Assembly: GCA_018895275.1 (NCBI GenBank)
Contig: JAHIOQ010000156.1
Span: forward strand, 1-46,755
Length of the DNA stretch: 46,755 nucleotides
DNA from: Candidatus Omnitrophota bacterium
GTDB taxonomy: Bacteria; Omnitrophota; Gorgyraeia; B26-G9
Direction of reading: 5' to 3'
Under the pieces are notes generated by a model. It had not been told where the DNA came from. It searched no databases and saw nothing but the letters and a program-made list of their open reading frames with translations. Below, one piece after another: positions 27,566-36,590 of this stretch. The translations under genes were made by a program, and so were the position numbers. Position 1 is the first letter of the stretch. Each line of letters opens with the position of its first letter.

Positions 27566-29072
27566 CAGGCATTTTTATGATTGGGAATTTAAAAAAAGGT
27601 TCGCGGCGGCAATAATTGCCACCGCGGCAATGCTGCTTGGCTGTGCTGGGGATTGCCGGGCTTTGGATTCCGGTGCTCAGGCGGAGGTCGTGGCGTTGTC
27701 CTTAGATGACGTTAGCCGGCTCGTGTTGAAAAACAATCCGGATATTCAGATGGCAAAATACGACGCGTATATCCGCAGGACGGATTTAAAGGACGCGAGG
27801 TCGATTTTTGATACGATGCTCTCCCTGCAGGCAGCCTATCTTAATGACCGGAGAAAAACATCCAGTACGCTTTTGGGTACGAAGTCGACAACAACGGATT
27901 ATTCGCTTGGTTTGGAGAAAAAATTACCTAGCGGGACAACTCTCGGTATCAGCGCGGACGACAGCCGTGACTTTTCAAATTCCGCGTTTAGCTCTTTTCC
28001 CACAGGGCATGAAGCAAGCGTGAAGTTTTCTTTGCGCCAGCCGCTGGGCAATAATTTTTTCGGAATGATTGACCGCGGCCGCATAAAGATCACGAGGCTG
28101 GATATAGAAAACAGTGATTTTCAGGCGATCGTCCGCATTGAACAGGCGTTGGCGCAGGCGCAAACGGCATATTGGCGGCTGGTGTTAAAACAGGAAGAAT
28201 TAAAAACCGCTCGGGCGATGCTGGAAAAGGCGGAACAATTGTACGCTGTTTTTAAGGATAAGCATGCGTTGGGACTGGTAGAAGACGCGGAGCTTTTCGG
28301 CGTTGAGGCAAATGTCGCGCAGCGCCGTTCAAGCATCGCCGCGCTTACGCATGAACGGACAATGGCCAAAAACGAGGTGCTGCTTTCTTTGCACGAAGAA
28401 GACCTGAACATTGTGATTGTGCCGCAGGACGCCCTTGATATTAGCGAAAGGGCGCTGGATTGGGAGGAAAACCTGCGCCGCGCCCTGGAGCAGCGCCGGG
28501 ATTATAAGCAGGCGCAAAATGATGTGGCCATGAAAAACATCGAGCTGCGCTTAAAACGGAACAGCCGCTGGCCGCAGGTTGACCTTGAGGCGTCGTTTCT
28601 TCACAATGGCCTGGAGGCTTCGCAGGCAAAGGCCTGGGAGAATCTTACGCAGGAAGATAATCCGCAGTGGTATATGGGGCTGTCGGTACAGGTTCCGCTG
28701 GAAAACCGCGCGGCAAGCAGTAAACACGAGAAGGCGCAGTGGGAAAAGGCCAAGGCGCTTATTGCCCTGAAAAAGACGGAAAGCATTATCGCCGTAGAGA
28801 TAAACAATAGCGTTGATGCCGTAAATAATACCATAGAAAAACTAAAATTGCAGGAGCGGATTGTCAGCCTGCAGGAAAACAAGCTTTTATTTGAAGAACA
28901 GCGCTTTGCCAAAGGCCGCTCGGACACGGATACGTTGATTCGTTACCAGGAAGACCTGCAGCAGGCGCAGCTCGCATTAAGCGGTGTGAGGTTTGAGCAG
29001 AAAAAGGCAATGATTGACCTGTTGCTGGCGGAGAATTCTCTTTTGGATTTATATTGGAAAGAGGCTCTCTGA
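27552..29072 (+). CDS. TolC-like outer membrane efflux protein
   Basis: 506 residues. An N-terminal signal peptide (AAAIIATAAMLLGC) is followed by two TolC-type repeats starting SLDDVSRLVLKNNPDIQMAK and, in the second half, LRRALEQRRDYKQAQNDV. Long heptad-rich helices and INNSVDAVNNTIEKLKLQE fit the outer-membrane-factor family. LLGC could be a lipobox, in which case it would be a lipoprotein like OprM. It forms the exit duct for an RND pump encoded next. Coupled to marR by overlap. Confidence 0.88.
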   Translation: MKKNNRHFYDWEFKKRFAAAIIATAAMLLGCAGDCRALDSGAQAEVVALSLDDVSRLVLKNNPDIQMAKYDAYIRRTDLKDARSIFDTMLSLQAAYLNDRRKTSSTLLGTKSTTTDYSLGLEKKLPSGTTLGISADDSRDFSNSAFSSFPTGHEASVKFSLRQPLGNNFFGMIDRGRIKITRLDIENSDFQAIVRIEQALAQAQTAYWRLVLKQEELKTARAMLEKAEQLYAVFKDKHALGLVEDAELFGVEANVAQRRSSIAALTHERTMAKNEVLLSLHEEDLNIVIVPQDALDISERALDWEENLRRALEQRRDYKQAQNDVAMKNIELRLKRNSRWPQVDLEASFLHNGLEASQAKAWENLTQEDNPQWYMGLSVQVPLENRAASSKHEKAQWEKAKALIALKKTESIIAVEINNSVDAVNNTIEKLKLQERIVSLQENKLLFEEQRFAKGRSDTDTLIRYQEDLQQAQLALSGVRFEQKKAMIDLLLAENSLLDLYWKEAL

Positions 29073-29117
29073 ACCTGGTGCAAATTCGAGTTAAAAAGAA
29101 GGGCGTAAAAATATACT

Positions 29118-32100
29118 ATGAAATTTGCCGAATTTTCCGTAAAACACTCTTTGTTTATAAACCTTGTTTCCGTGCTTGTGCTTATTATCGGGGTTATTTC
29201 CATGTTTTCCCTGCGCAGGGAAGCCTTTCCTCCGGTTGCCTTTGACGTGGCCATTGTAAGTACCTACTATCCGGGGGCATCGGCGGAGGACGTAGAAAAA
29301 ATGGTAACTACTCCCTTGGAAAAAGAGCTTAAAGAGGTCGAAGATATTGATGAAATCAGTTCTGCTTCCCGGGAAGGGGCATCGGTTATCTCTCTGGAGA
29401 TTAATCCCGATGCCACGGACAAGCAGAAGGTTATTAATGATATCCAGAAGGCGGTGGACAGGGTAACGGACCTGCCGGATGATATTGAAGACCGGCCGGT
29501 CGTCCAGGAGATCAGCAGTAAGATCTTTCCGATTATAAATATTGCCTTATCCGGAGATATTAATGAGTTTAAGCTCCAGGAATTGGCGGATACTTTAAAG
29601 GACAGGCTTGAAGATATTTCCGGAGTATCCTCTGTTAAGCGATACGGTTACCGCAATCAGGAATTTTGGGTGGAGCCGGATCTTGAGAATATGCGGCAGA
29701 TGCATGTGTCCATTGAAGAGATTATGGACAGCCTGGCCGGCCGTAACGTGAGCATTCCCGGAGGCAAGCTGCAAACAGACGGTGAAGATTTTAATATTAA
29801 GACCATGGGGGAGTTTACGAGTAAGGTAGAAATTGAAAACGTGATTATCCGCGCCAACGATGCCGGCAACTGGCTGCGGGTGAGGGATGTGGCCAAGGTG
29901 AGCCATACGTTTGAAGAAGAAACGGAGATTCGTAAAGGGTTCGGGAAAAAGGCGATTACCCTTGTTGTAAGCAAAAAAGAAAAAGGGGATGCGATTGCCG
30001 TTACGGACGAGGTATTCAGGATATTGGAAGAGTTTAAGCGCACGGCGCCGAAAGAGCTTACGGTTACTCCCTATGATGATTTGTCTTATTATATTAAGCG
30101 CCGGCTGAAGGTGCTTAGTAATAACGGGATTATCGGGTTTATCCTTGTCGTGCTTATATTGTTTGCCTTTCTGCATCCTCGTCCGGCGATATTTACGGCC
30201 CTGGGTATTCCGATAGCCATGGGCGCGACCTTTGGATTTATGATGTATGCCGGCATTACGGTAAACCTATTGACAATGTTTGGGCTTATTATTGTTCTGG
30301 GGATGGTTGTCGATGATGGGATAATCATTTCTGAAAACGTATACCGTTATGTGGAAGAAGGGATGCCGCCGCGCGAAGCGGCAATTAAAGGCACGAGTGA
30401 GGTTATTGCTCCGGTTACGGCGACGATTGTGACGACAATTGTCGCGTTTGTGCCGCTGATGTATCTGAGCGGCATTATTGGAAAGTTTCTCAAGTACATA
30501 CCGCTGATGGTGATTATCGCGCTTAGCGCGTCCATGCTGGAGGCATTTATTATTTTACCGTCCCACTTAGCGGATTTTGTGAAGCCGATCCGCGGCCGTA
30601 AAAACGGCAAGGGTGCGGCTAAAAAAGAAGAATTTTTGCTTGCGTTTATTCGGGAGAAGTATAAAAGGATACTGGAAGGGGCATTAAAGCACCGCTATTG
30701 GGTTGTCTTTATCACCATTATTGCGCTTATCGGTTCTTTGTGCCTGGCAAAGATGGGAATGAAGTGGAGCATGTTCAGCGCAAAAGGGGTTGAAGAGTTT
30801 CAGATTCGCGCGGAAGCCAAGGTCGGCACTCCGTTGGAAAAGATGAATGAATTAATGGCACTGGTGGAGGACGTCGTGAATTCCATGCCGCCTAAATACC
30901 TGCAGATGTATACCACTACCGTCGGCGAGATTTCCGAAGGCCGCGGGATGAGCGATCCGGGGTCGAAGTTCGGCTCGCACGTTGCCCAGATACATGTTTA
31001 TCTTACCCCGATGCAGCAAAGGGATAAGGAGCCGCACGAGCTGGTTGAAGAGCTGCGGCCGCAGCTGGAAAAAATCAAAGGATTTGAAAGACTGTATTTT
31101 AATGAACTCAAAGAAGGCCCTCCGGTGGGAAGGGCGATAGAGATCAATATAAGGGGAGAAGAATTTAGCGTTCTTAAGGATCTGACTCAAGAGGTAAAAG
31201 ACTTTGTGGGGTCAATAGAAGGAACGTCGGATCTTACGGATAGCTATGACCTTGGCAATCGGGAGCTGCGCATTGTCGTAGATAAAGAAAAGGCGGCAAA
31301 GGCATTTCTTAGCGTAGGCCGGATTGCGGCAAGTATCCGAAATGCCTTTGCCGGCGGTATCGCCACGACGATAAAACAAACCAAGGCGGAAGAAGAGATC
31401 AAGGTCAGGGTGCGGTTGCCGCAGCTAGAGAGAGATACCATGAAGGTGTTCGAGAAAACGTTGATTCCCAATACCAGAGGAAATCTTGTTCCCTTGTCGG
31501 CGGTGACGCATATTGATTTTGACCAGGGGTTGCGTTCGATAACCCACCTTGACGGGAAACGCTACCTGCAGGTGGCCTGTGGGGTTGATGAGAAAAAAAT
31601 CAGCACGCAGGAAGTGGCGGATGCGATAATGAAAAAATTCGGTGATATATCACAGAAGCTTCCGGGGTATTCTCTGCGTATCGGCGGAGAACAGAAGGAG
31701 AACCGGAAGACCTTGAAGAGTTTACTGGCGGCGTTTTTTATCGCGGCGCTGGCAATTTTTATGATTTTGGCCACGCTTTTTAACTCGCTTATTCAGCCGT
31801 TTATTGTTATGCTTACGATTCCGTTTGCGCTTATCGGCGTGGTTTTAGCGCTGTTCTTTCATAATGAGGCGATCAGCATGCTTGCATTGATCGGAGTTGT
31901 CGGCTTGTCCGGGATTGTTGTAAATGATTCCATCGTGTTGGTTGATTTTATCAATAAACTGCGCCTACAGGGTCTCTCCCGGCGCGATTCGATTCTCCAG
32001 GCCGGCGCGCTGCGCATGCGTCCGGTATTGCTGACTACTTTGACAACGGTTGCCGGGTTAAGCACGGTGGCCTACGGTATCGGCGGCTTTGACCCGTTCC

Positions 32101-32285
32101 TGCGGCCGATGGCCTTATCGATTGCCTGGGGGCTGGCGTTTGCCACCGGATTGACATTAATCGTAATGCCATGTTTTTACGCGATAATCGATGACCTGAC
32201 CATGAAGATTGCCTGTCATCCCACGGTCATGAGGATATATAAAAACGGCTGTAATAATAGTGATAAAGCGGGTAGTGAGAAATAG
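29118..32285 (+). CDS. RND-family efflux transporter (AcrB/HAE-like)
   Basis: 1055 residues. The fold is full length: TM1 at about 10-30, a first porter region with YYPGASAEDVEKMVTTPLEKEL, a TM2-6 block, a second periplasmic region and a TM8-12 block. TM4 holds the proton-relay pair Asp399-Asp400 (MVVDDGIIISENVYR). The TM10 Lys of AcrB is replaced in GLSGIVVNDSIVLVDF, as in other HAE subfamilies. It exports small molecules using the proton gradient; substrate unknown. A periplasmic adaptor gene, normally next to it, is absent. Confidence 0.92.
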   Translation: MKFAEFSVKHSLFINLVSVLVLIIGVISMFSLRREAFPPVAFDVAIVSTYYPGASAEDVEKMVTTPLEKELKEVEDIDEISSASREGASVISLEINPDATDKQKVINDIQKAVDRVTDLPDDIEDRPVVQEISSKIFPIINIALSGDINEFKLQELADTLKDRLEDISGVSSVKRYGYRNQEFWVEPDLENMRQMHVSIEEIMDSLAGRNVSIPGGKLQTDGEDFNIKTMGEFTSKVEIENVIIRANDAGNWLRVRDVAKVSHTFEEETEIRKGFGKKAITLVVSKKEKGDAIAVTDEVFRILEEFKRTAPKELTVTPYDDLSYYIKRRLKVLSNNGIIGFILVVLILFAFLHPRPAIFTALGIPIAMGATFGFMMYAGITVNLLTMFGLIIVLGMVVDDGIIISENVYRYVEEGMPPREAAIKGTSEVIAPVTATIVTTIVAFVPLMYLSGIIGKFLKYIPLMVIIALSASMLEAFIILPSHLADFVKPIRGRKNGKGAAKKEEFLLAFIREKYKRILEGALKHRYWVVFITIIALIGSLCLAKMGMKWSMFSAKGVEEFQIRAEAKVGTPLEKMNELMALVEDVVNSMPPKYLQMYTTTVGEISEGRGMSDPGSKFGSHVAQIHVYLTPMQQRDKEPHELVEELRPQLEKIKGFERLYFNELKEGPPVGRAIEINIRGEEFSVLKDLTQEVKDFVGSIEGTSDLTDSYDLGNRELRIVVDKEKAAKAFLSVGRIAASIRNAFAGGIATTIKQTKAEEEIKVRVRLPQLERDTMKVFEKTLIPNTRGNLVPLSAVTHIDFDQGLRSITHLDGKRYLQVACGVDEKKISTQEVADAIMKKFGDISQKLPGYSLRIGGEQKENRKTLKSLLAAFFIAALAIFMILATLFNSLIQPFIVMLTIPFALIGVVLALFFHNEAISMLALIGVVGLSGIVVNDSIVLVDFINKLRLQGLSRRDSILQAGALRMRPVLLTTLTTVAGLSTVAYGIGGFDPFLRPMALSIAWGLAFATGLTLIVMPCFYAIIDDLTMKIACHPTVMRIYKNGCNNSDKAGSEK

Positions 32286-32336
32286 TATGCAGTAAGGAGT
32301 AAGCAGCTAAAAATCCCAAAAAACAAATCACACTTA

Positions 32337-32366
32337 TCGGAAATTTAACTTTGGGTAAATTTCCGA
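32337..32366 (+). repeat. Perfect 11-bp inverted repeat, 8-nt loop, before moxR
   Basis: TCGGAAATTTA (32337-32347) and its exact complement (32356-32366) flank ACTTTGGG. No T-run follows, so it is not a standard terminator. It lies 52 nt before the moxR ATG and could be a leader hairpin, an mRNA 3' stabiliser for the pump operon, or an operator. Confidence 0.5.
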
Positions 32367-32417
32367 ACCAGTTGCACCGAATTAAACGAAAAATATCTTA
32401 GAGAGAAGGAGGAAACT

Positions 32418-33410
32418 ATGAGTGCGGGAATTACGGCAATCAATGAGAAGGTGAAACAGGAGAGCGTTTTTATTAAAGATCTCACCCGTCAGATCGAGAG
32501 TGTTATTGTCGGGCAAAAATATCTTATCGAGCGTTTACTGGTCGGCATCCTGGCAAACGGGCATATCCTGCTGGAAGGGGTGCCGGGACTGGCGAAGACT
32601 CTTTCCGTTAATGTGCTGGCACAGGCGATTAACACGAAGTTCCAAAGGATACAGTTCACGCCGGACCTCCTGCCGGCAGACCTGCTGGGCACGCTGGTGT
32701 ATAATCCGAAAGACGGGCAGTTTACGACGAAAAAGGGGCCGATATTCGCCAATATCATCCTTGCCGATGAAATTAATCGCGCGCCGGCAAAGGTACAGAG
32801 CGCGCTGCTGGAAGCAATGCAGGAGCGGCAGGTAACCATTGGGCAGGCGACGTTTGCCTTGGAAGCGCCGTTTATAGTCATGGCTACGCAAAACCCGATA
32901 GAGCATGAAGGAACGTATCCTTTGCCCGAGGCGCAGGTGGACCGTTTTATGCTGAAGCTTAAAATCGATTATCCCAGCAAGGAGGAAGAGCTGCAAATCA
33001 TTCGCCGCATGGCGCAGACGAATAAAAAAATACAGATTAAACCCGTGATTGAGCCGAAGATGATTTTAGCGGCGCGTACGGTTGTCGATGAAATATATGT
33101 CGATGAAAAGATCGAAAAATATATCCTGGACATTGTCTTTGCCACACGCAAGCCGCAGGAGCATAATTTGGCGCATTTAAAAGACCTGATTCAGTACGGG
33201 GCATCGCCGCGGGCAAGTATTTATTTGATTGTTGCCGCCAAGGCATACGCCTTTATCCAAGGGCGTGGCTATGTTACGCCGCAGGATGTAAAATCCATCG
33301 GCATGGATGTGCTGCGGCACCGCGTGATCGTTTCCTATGAGGCAGAGGCAGAGGGCAAAACCAGCGAAGATATTATCAAAAATATTTTTGATGAGATTGA
33401 AGTACCGTAA
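32418..33410 (+). CDS. MoxR-family AAA+ ATPase
   Basis: 330 residues. Walker A EGVPGLAKT (53-61), Walker B ILADEINRAPAKVQ and sensor segment VMATQNPIEHEGTYPLPEAQ with DRFMLKL are canonical for MoxR. MoxR ATPases act as chaperones for von Willebrand-domain partners, and such partners follow here. GGAGGAAACT before the ATG is a strong ribosome site. It is separated from the downstream Bat genes by a 290-nt repeat-rich spacer, so co-transcription is uncertain. Confidence 0.93.
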   Translation: MSAGITAINEKVKQESVFIKDLTRQIESVIVGQKYLIERLLVGILANGHILLEGVPGLAKTLSVNVLAQAINTKFQRIQFTPDLLPADLLGTLVYNPKDGQFTTKKGPIFANIILADEINRAPAKVQSALLEAMQERQVTIGQATFALEAPFIVMATQNPIEHEGTYPLPEAQVDRFMLKLKIDYPSKEEELQIIRRMAQTNKKIQIKPVIEPKMILAARTVVDEIYVDEKIEKYILDIVFATRKPQEHNLAHLKDLIQYGASPRASIYLIVAAKAYAFIQGRGYVTPQDVKSIGMDVLRHRVIVSYEAEAEGKTSEDIIKNIFDEIEVP

Positions 33411-33700
33411 AAGTTGCAAGCTGCAGGCTGCAAGCTGCAGGTTAAAAGCTTGAAACCTGAAATGTACTGTCTTAAAGATGAGTTAACCTCTGGTAATGGG
33501 TAACGGTAACGAAGCCCGTATCGGTAACGTTTAACGGTTACGGCTAAAAACAGTGTATTTTAAGACGATAGACGTTGCCGTAAGACGAAACCCTCCAGAG
33601 GACAGGCGGGCCGTAACCTTAACCGTAACCTTTTAGGGCTATAACTGTCAACACATCTTCTTGATTATACACCTGCAACCTGTAACCTGAAACTTATTTT
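33411..33700. repeat. Repeat-rich intergenic island (GCTGCAAG and GTAAC words)
   Basis: The left end has two copies of a unit containing TGCAAGCTGCAG (33413-33441). The middle and right have many GGTAAC or GTTACGG words in both orientations, plus inverted pairs CCTCTGG/CCAGAGG. The right end is CTGCAACCTGTAACCTGAAAC. No credible ORF was found. It looks like a composite of degenerate mobile repeats inserted between moxR and the DUF58 gene. Confidence 0.55.
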
Positions 33701-34591
33701 ATGTTACCCAAAGAGATAATTGAAAAAATCAAACGCATAGAGATAAAAACCTCGCGGATGGTCACCGATGTTTTTGGCGGACAGTACCACAGCGTGTTTA
33801 AGGGCAGGGGTATGGAATTTGACGAGGTGCGCGAATATCAGCCGGGCGATGAAATCCGTTCCATCGACTGGAACGTTACCGCGCGCATGGGGCACCCCTT
33901 TGTGAAGAAGTTCGTGGAAGAACGGCAGCTGACGGTGATGCTGCTTATGGATGCCTCCGGCTCAAGTTATTTCGGCACGCAGAACCAGCTTAAAAGCGAG
34001 ATTGCCGCGGAGCTGTGCGCTGTGCTCGCCTTTTCCGCGATAAAGAATAATGACCGCGTGGGGCTGATTATTTTTTCCGACCGCATCGAAAAATTTATTC
34101 CGCCGCGCAAAGGCCTGCGCCATGTCCTGCGCGTGGTCAGGGAGGCCTTGTACCACAAGCCGGAGGGCAAAGGCACGGATATACGCCTTGCCCTGGAATA
34201 CCTGAACCAGGTTATCCGGAAAAAGGCGGTCTGTTTTTTAATCTCCGATTTTTTCTCCGAGGATAAAAACGAAGGCCTGCTCCAGCTGAAAATCACGAAC
34301 AAGCGGCATGACCTTATTGCCGTAACCGTCACCGACCCCGCGGAGCAGGCGCTGCCGGAAGCGGGAATTATCAGGCTGGAGGACGCGGAAACGCGCGCGG
34401 CATTCTACGTTGATTCCTCCTGCCGCGCCGTGCGCGAGGCGTTTCAGGGCCGCAGCAGCCGGCTGCTGGCACAGCGCACGCGTATGCTGCGGCAAGCCGG
34501 CGTGGATGTTATCGATATAAACACGCAGCGCCCTTATACGGAGGCGTTATTCCGGTTTTTTCGGACCAGGGAAAAAAGATTACGGGGTTAG
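33701..34591 (+). CDS. DUF58 / von Willebrand-like protein
   Basis: 296 residues. The family hallmark GRGMEFDEVREYQPGDEIRS followed by IDWNVTARMGHPFVKKF is exact. The vWA-like part has a MIDAS-type DASGSS. No TM segment is present, so it is probably cytoplasmic or peripheral. DUF58 genes typically sit between moxR and the batA/batB genes, as here. It ends 1 nt before the next gene. Confidence 0.92.
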   Translation: MLPKEIIEKIKRIEIKTSRMVTDVFGGQYHSVFKGRGMEFDEVREYQPGDEIRSIDWNVTARMGHPFVKKFVEERQLTVMLLMDASGSSYFGTQNQLKSEIAAELCAVLAFSAIKNNDRVGLIIFSDRIEKFIPPRKGLRHVLRVVREALYHKPEGKGTDIRLALEYLNQVIRKKAVCFLISDFFSEDKNEGLLQLKITNKRHDLIAVTVTDPAEQALPEAGIIRLEDAETRAAFYVDSSCRAVREAFQGRSSRLLAQRTRMLRQAGVDVIDINTQRPYTEALFRFFRTREKRLRG

Positions 34592-34592
34592 T

Positions 34593-35579
34593 ATGCATAG
34601 CCGTTTCGGCAGATCAAAAATACAATTATGCCTTGTCTTTACCGCGCTGCTTTTGATGTTCGCGGGGCAGAATCTTTTTGCCGCAAAGCAGTCAGACGCG
34701 GTGGCGCCGGTTTTGATAAAGGCTGAAATAGACGCGCGCGAGCTAAACATCGGCGATCCGTTTCATTATATCCTGACCGTGCAGGGGCCGCAGGATATGC
34801 AGATTGAGCCGCACGGGGAAAAAGGAGAGGCATTCGGCAAATTTTTCATCAAAGACTATGAGCGCAAAGACCGTACGGACAAAAGAAACAGGACGCGGAA
34901 GATAATCCTGCGCTATGCGCTGGCCGCATTCGAAACCGGAGAACTGACGATTCCCGCGTATACGCTTGTTTGCCGCATTCCCGGGCAGGCGAAAAAAGAA
35001 GAGATTAAAAGTGATTCCGTAAAGGTTACGGTGAAGAGCGTTATTGTTGAAAAAACGGATCAGAATAATCCGGACATCAAACCGCTGAAGCCGAAAATAG
35101 TCCGCTGGCAGAATTATCTTCTCTGGCTGCTCGTCGCCGCTGCGGTGGTGCCGGCGGCTTTTTTGCTCATAAAGAGGCTGCGGCAAAAGGCGCGGCCGGC
35201 TGCGGCGCCGCCTTTGCCGGCGCATGTGATTGCCTATCAGGAGCTTGAGCGCCTGCAAAAGGAAGGGCTGATTGCCAGGGGCCTGATCGAGGAATATTTC
35301 GAGAAATTGTCCGGCTGTATCCGCAGATACCTGGAAAACCGTTTTCATCTGCGCGCGCCGTGGATGTCCACGGAGGAATTTTTAGAGGCGGCGAAACGTT
35401 CACCCTTGCTTAGCGCGCCGCAGAAGCAATTGCTGAAGAGTTTTTTGACTTTGTGTGACCTGGTGAAGTTTGCCCGGTACAGCTCGTCTCCGGTAGAAGC
35501 GGACGAGTCTTTTAACGCGGCAAAAGATTTCGTTGGACAGACGAAAGAACCGGAAGAAGAGAGAAAGAATGGTATTTAA
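34593..35579 (+). CDS. DUF4381-like membrane protein of the Bat operon
   Basis: 328 residues. A signal peptide or anchor (LCLVFTALLLMFAGQNLFAA) is followed by a beta-rich periplasmic domain of BatD-like character (IDARELNIGDPFHYILTVQG). A TM helix comes near 180-197 (LLWLLVAAAVVPAAFLLI). The cytoplasmic part is helical (GLIEEYFEKLSGCIRRYLENRF, then MSTEEFLEAA), as in DUF4381 or BatD C-termini. It overlaps batA by 11 nt. Function is unknown; context implies a structural part of the envelope complex. Confidence 0.75.
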   Translation: MHSRFGRSKIQLCLVFTALLLMFAGQNLFAAKQSDAVAPVLIKAEIDARELNIGDPFHYILTVQGPQDMQIEPHGEKGEAFGKFFIKDYERKDRTDKRNRTRKIILRYALAAFETGELTIPAYTLVCRIPGQAKKEEIKSDSVKVTVKSVIVEKTDQNNPDIKPLKPKIVRWQNYLLWLLVAAAVVPAAFLLIKRLRQKARPAAAPPLPAHVIAYQELERLQKEGLIARGLIEEYFEKLSGCIRRYLENRFHLRAPWMSTEEFLEAAKRSPLLSAPQKQLLKSFLTLCDLVKFARYSSSPVEADESFNAAKDFVGQTKEPEEERKNGI

Positions 35580-36558
35580 AGATCCTTGGGTGTTATTACT
35601 GCTTGTTTTTGTGCCCTTACTGCTGTTGCGGAAAAGAACCGCCGCGGCATCCGTGCGTTTTTCTTCCCGCAGTCTTATCGCAGGGCTGGCACCTTCGTGG
35701 AAACTTTTTGCGCGGAATAAGCTGGTGGCGCTGCGCATGCTTAGCGCGGCCTTGTTTATTGTTGCCCTGGCGCGGCCGCAGGCGCCGGTTACGCACCAGC
35801 GTATATATAAGGAAGGAGTGGATATTGTCCTGGCGCTTGATGTCTCCACCAGTATGCGCGCGCTTGATTTTACGCTCGGCAATAAACGCTGCGACCGCTT
35901 GTCTGTGGTTAAAAAAGTTGTCGAAGAATTTATAAAAGAAAGAAATAATGACCGCATCGGCATGATTGCCTTTGCCGGACGGCCGTATGTCGCCTGCCCG
36001 TTAACGCTGGACCATGATTGGCTGATGCGCAACCTGGAGCGGGTGGAAATCGCTATGGTGGAAGACGGCACGGCAATTGGCTCGAGCATTGCCGCGGGGC
36101 TTAACCGGCTGCGGCAGTCAAAGGCAAAGACAAAGATTATTATTCTCCTGACCGACGGCCGCAATAACGCCGGAAAGATTTCTCCCCTGACCGCCGCGGA
36201 GGCGGCCAAGGCGTTGGGCGTGAAGATTTATACCATCGGCGCCGGCAGTATCGGCGAGGTCCCGTATCCGGTACAGAATGCCTTTGGGCAGACGAGTTAT
36301 CAATATGTAAAAATAGACATGGATGAGTCCTTGTTGGCAAGGATTGCCGATATGACAAATGGAAAGTATTTTCACGCGACGGATACGGCGTCATTAAAAA
36401 CGATTTATGAACAGATAAACAAGCTGGAAAAAACGCTGTTCCAGCAGCCGGAATACCGCAATTATCAGGAACGATTTGTTGTTTTCGTATTGTGGGCAAT
36501 TGCCTTTCTTTTCTTGGAGCAGGTGTTGTCGTCCACGCTGCTGCGGGCTGTTCCCTGA
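35569..36558 (+). CDS. batA: BatA-like von Willebrand factor A membrane protein
   Basis: 329 residues from the ATG at 35569; the track adds 12 residues from inside the upstream gene. An N-terminal TM pair (PWVLLLLVFVPLLLL and a segment near 60) brackets a short loop. The vWA domain has the MIDAS motif DVSTS in VDIVLALDVSTSM, and LTDGRNNAG carries the MIDAS acidic residue. A C-terminal TM helix is present (VVFVLWAIAFLFLEQVL). BatA/BatB proteins from Bacteroides were linked to aerotolerance; the mechanism is unclear. Confidence 0.88.
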   Translation: MVFKDPWVLLLLVFVPLLLLRKRTAAASVRFSSRSLIAGLAPSWKLFARNKLVALRMLSAALFIVALARPQAPVTHQRIYKEGVDIVLALDVSTSMRALDFTLGNKRCDRLSVVKKVVEEFIKERNNDRIGMIAFAGRPYVACPLTLDHDWLMRNLERVEIAMVEDGTAIGSSIAAGLNRLRQSKAKTKIIILLTDGRNNAGKISPLTAAEAAKALGVKIYTIGAGSIGEVPYPVQNAFGQTSYQYVKIDMDESLLARIADMTNGKYFHATDTASLKTIYEQINKLEKTLFQQPEYRNYQERFVVFVLWAIAFLFLEQVLSSTLLRAVP

Positions 36559-36590
36559 GGCGAGGAAGCAGGAGTAAACAGAAGGTTTTC

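Noticed and set aside
29595-30176. 193-aa minus ORF opposite the RND gene
   Set aside because: It is a shadow of a conserved transporter with no ribosome site or family pattern.
33411-33700. CRISPR array
   Set aside because: The repeats are short, irregular, in both orientations and without uniform spacers.
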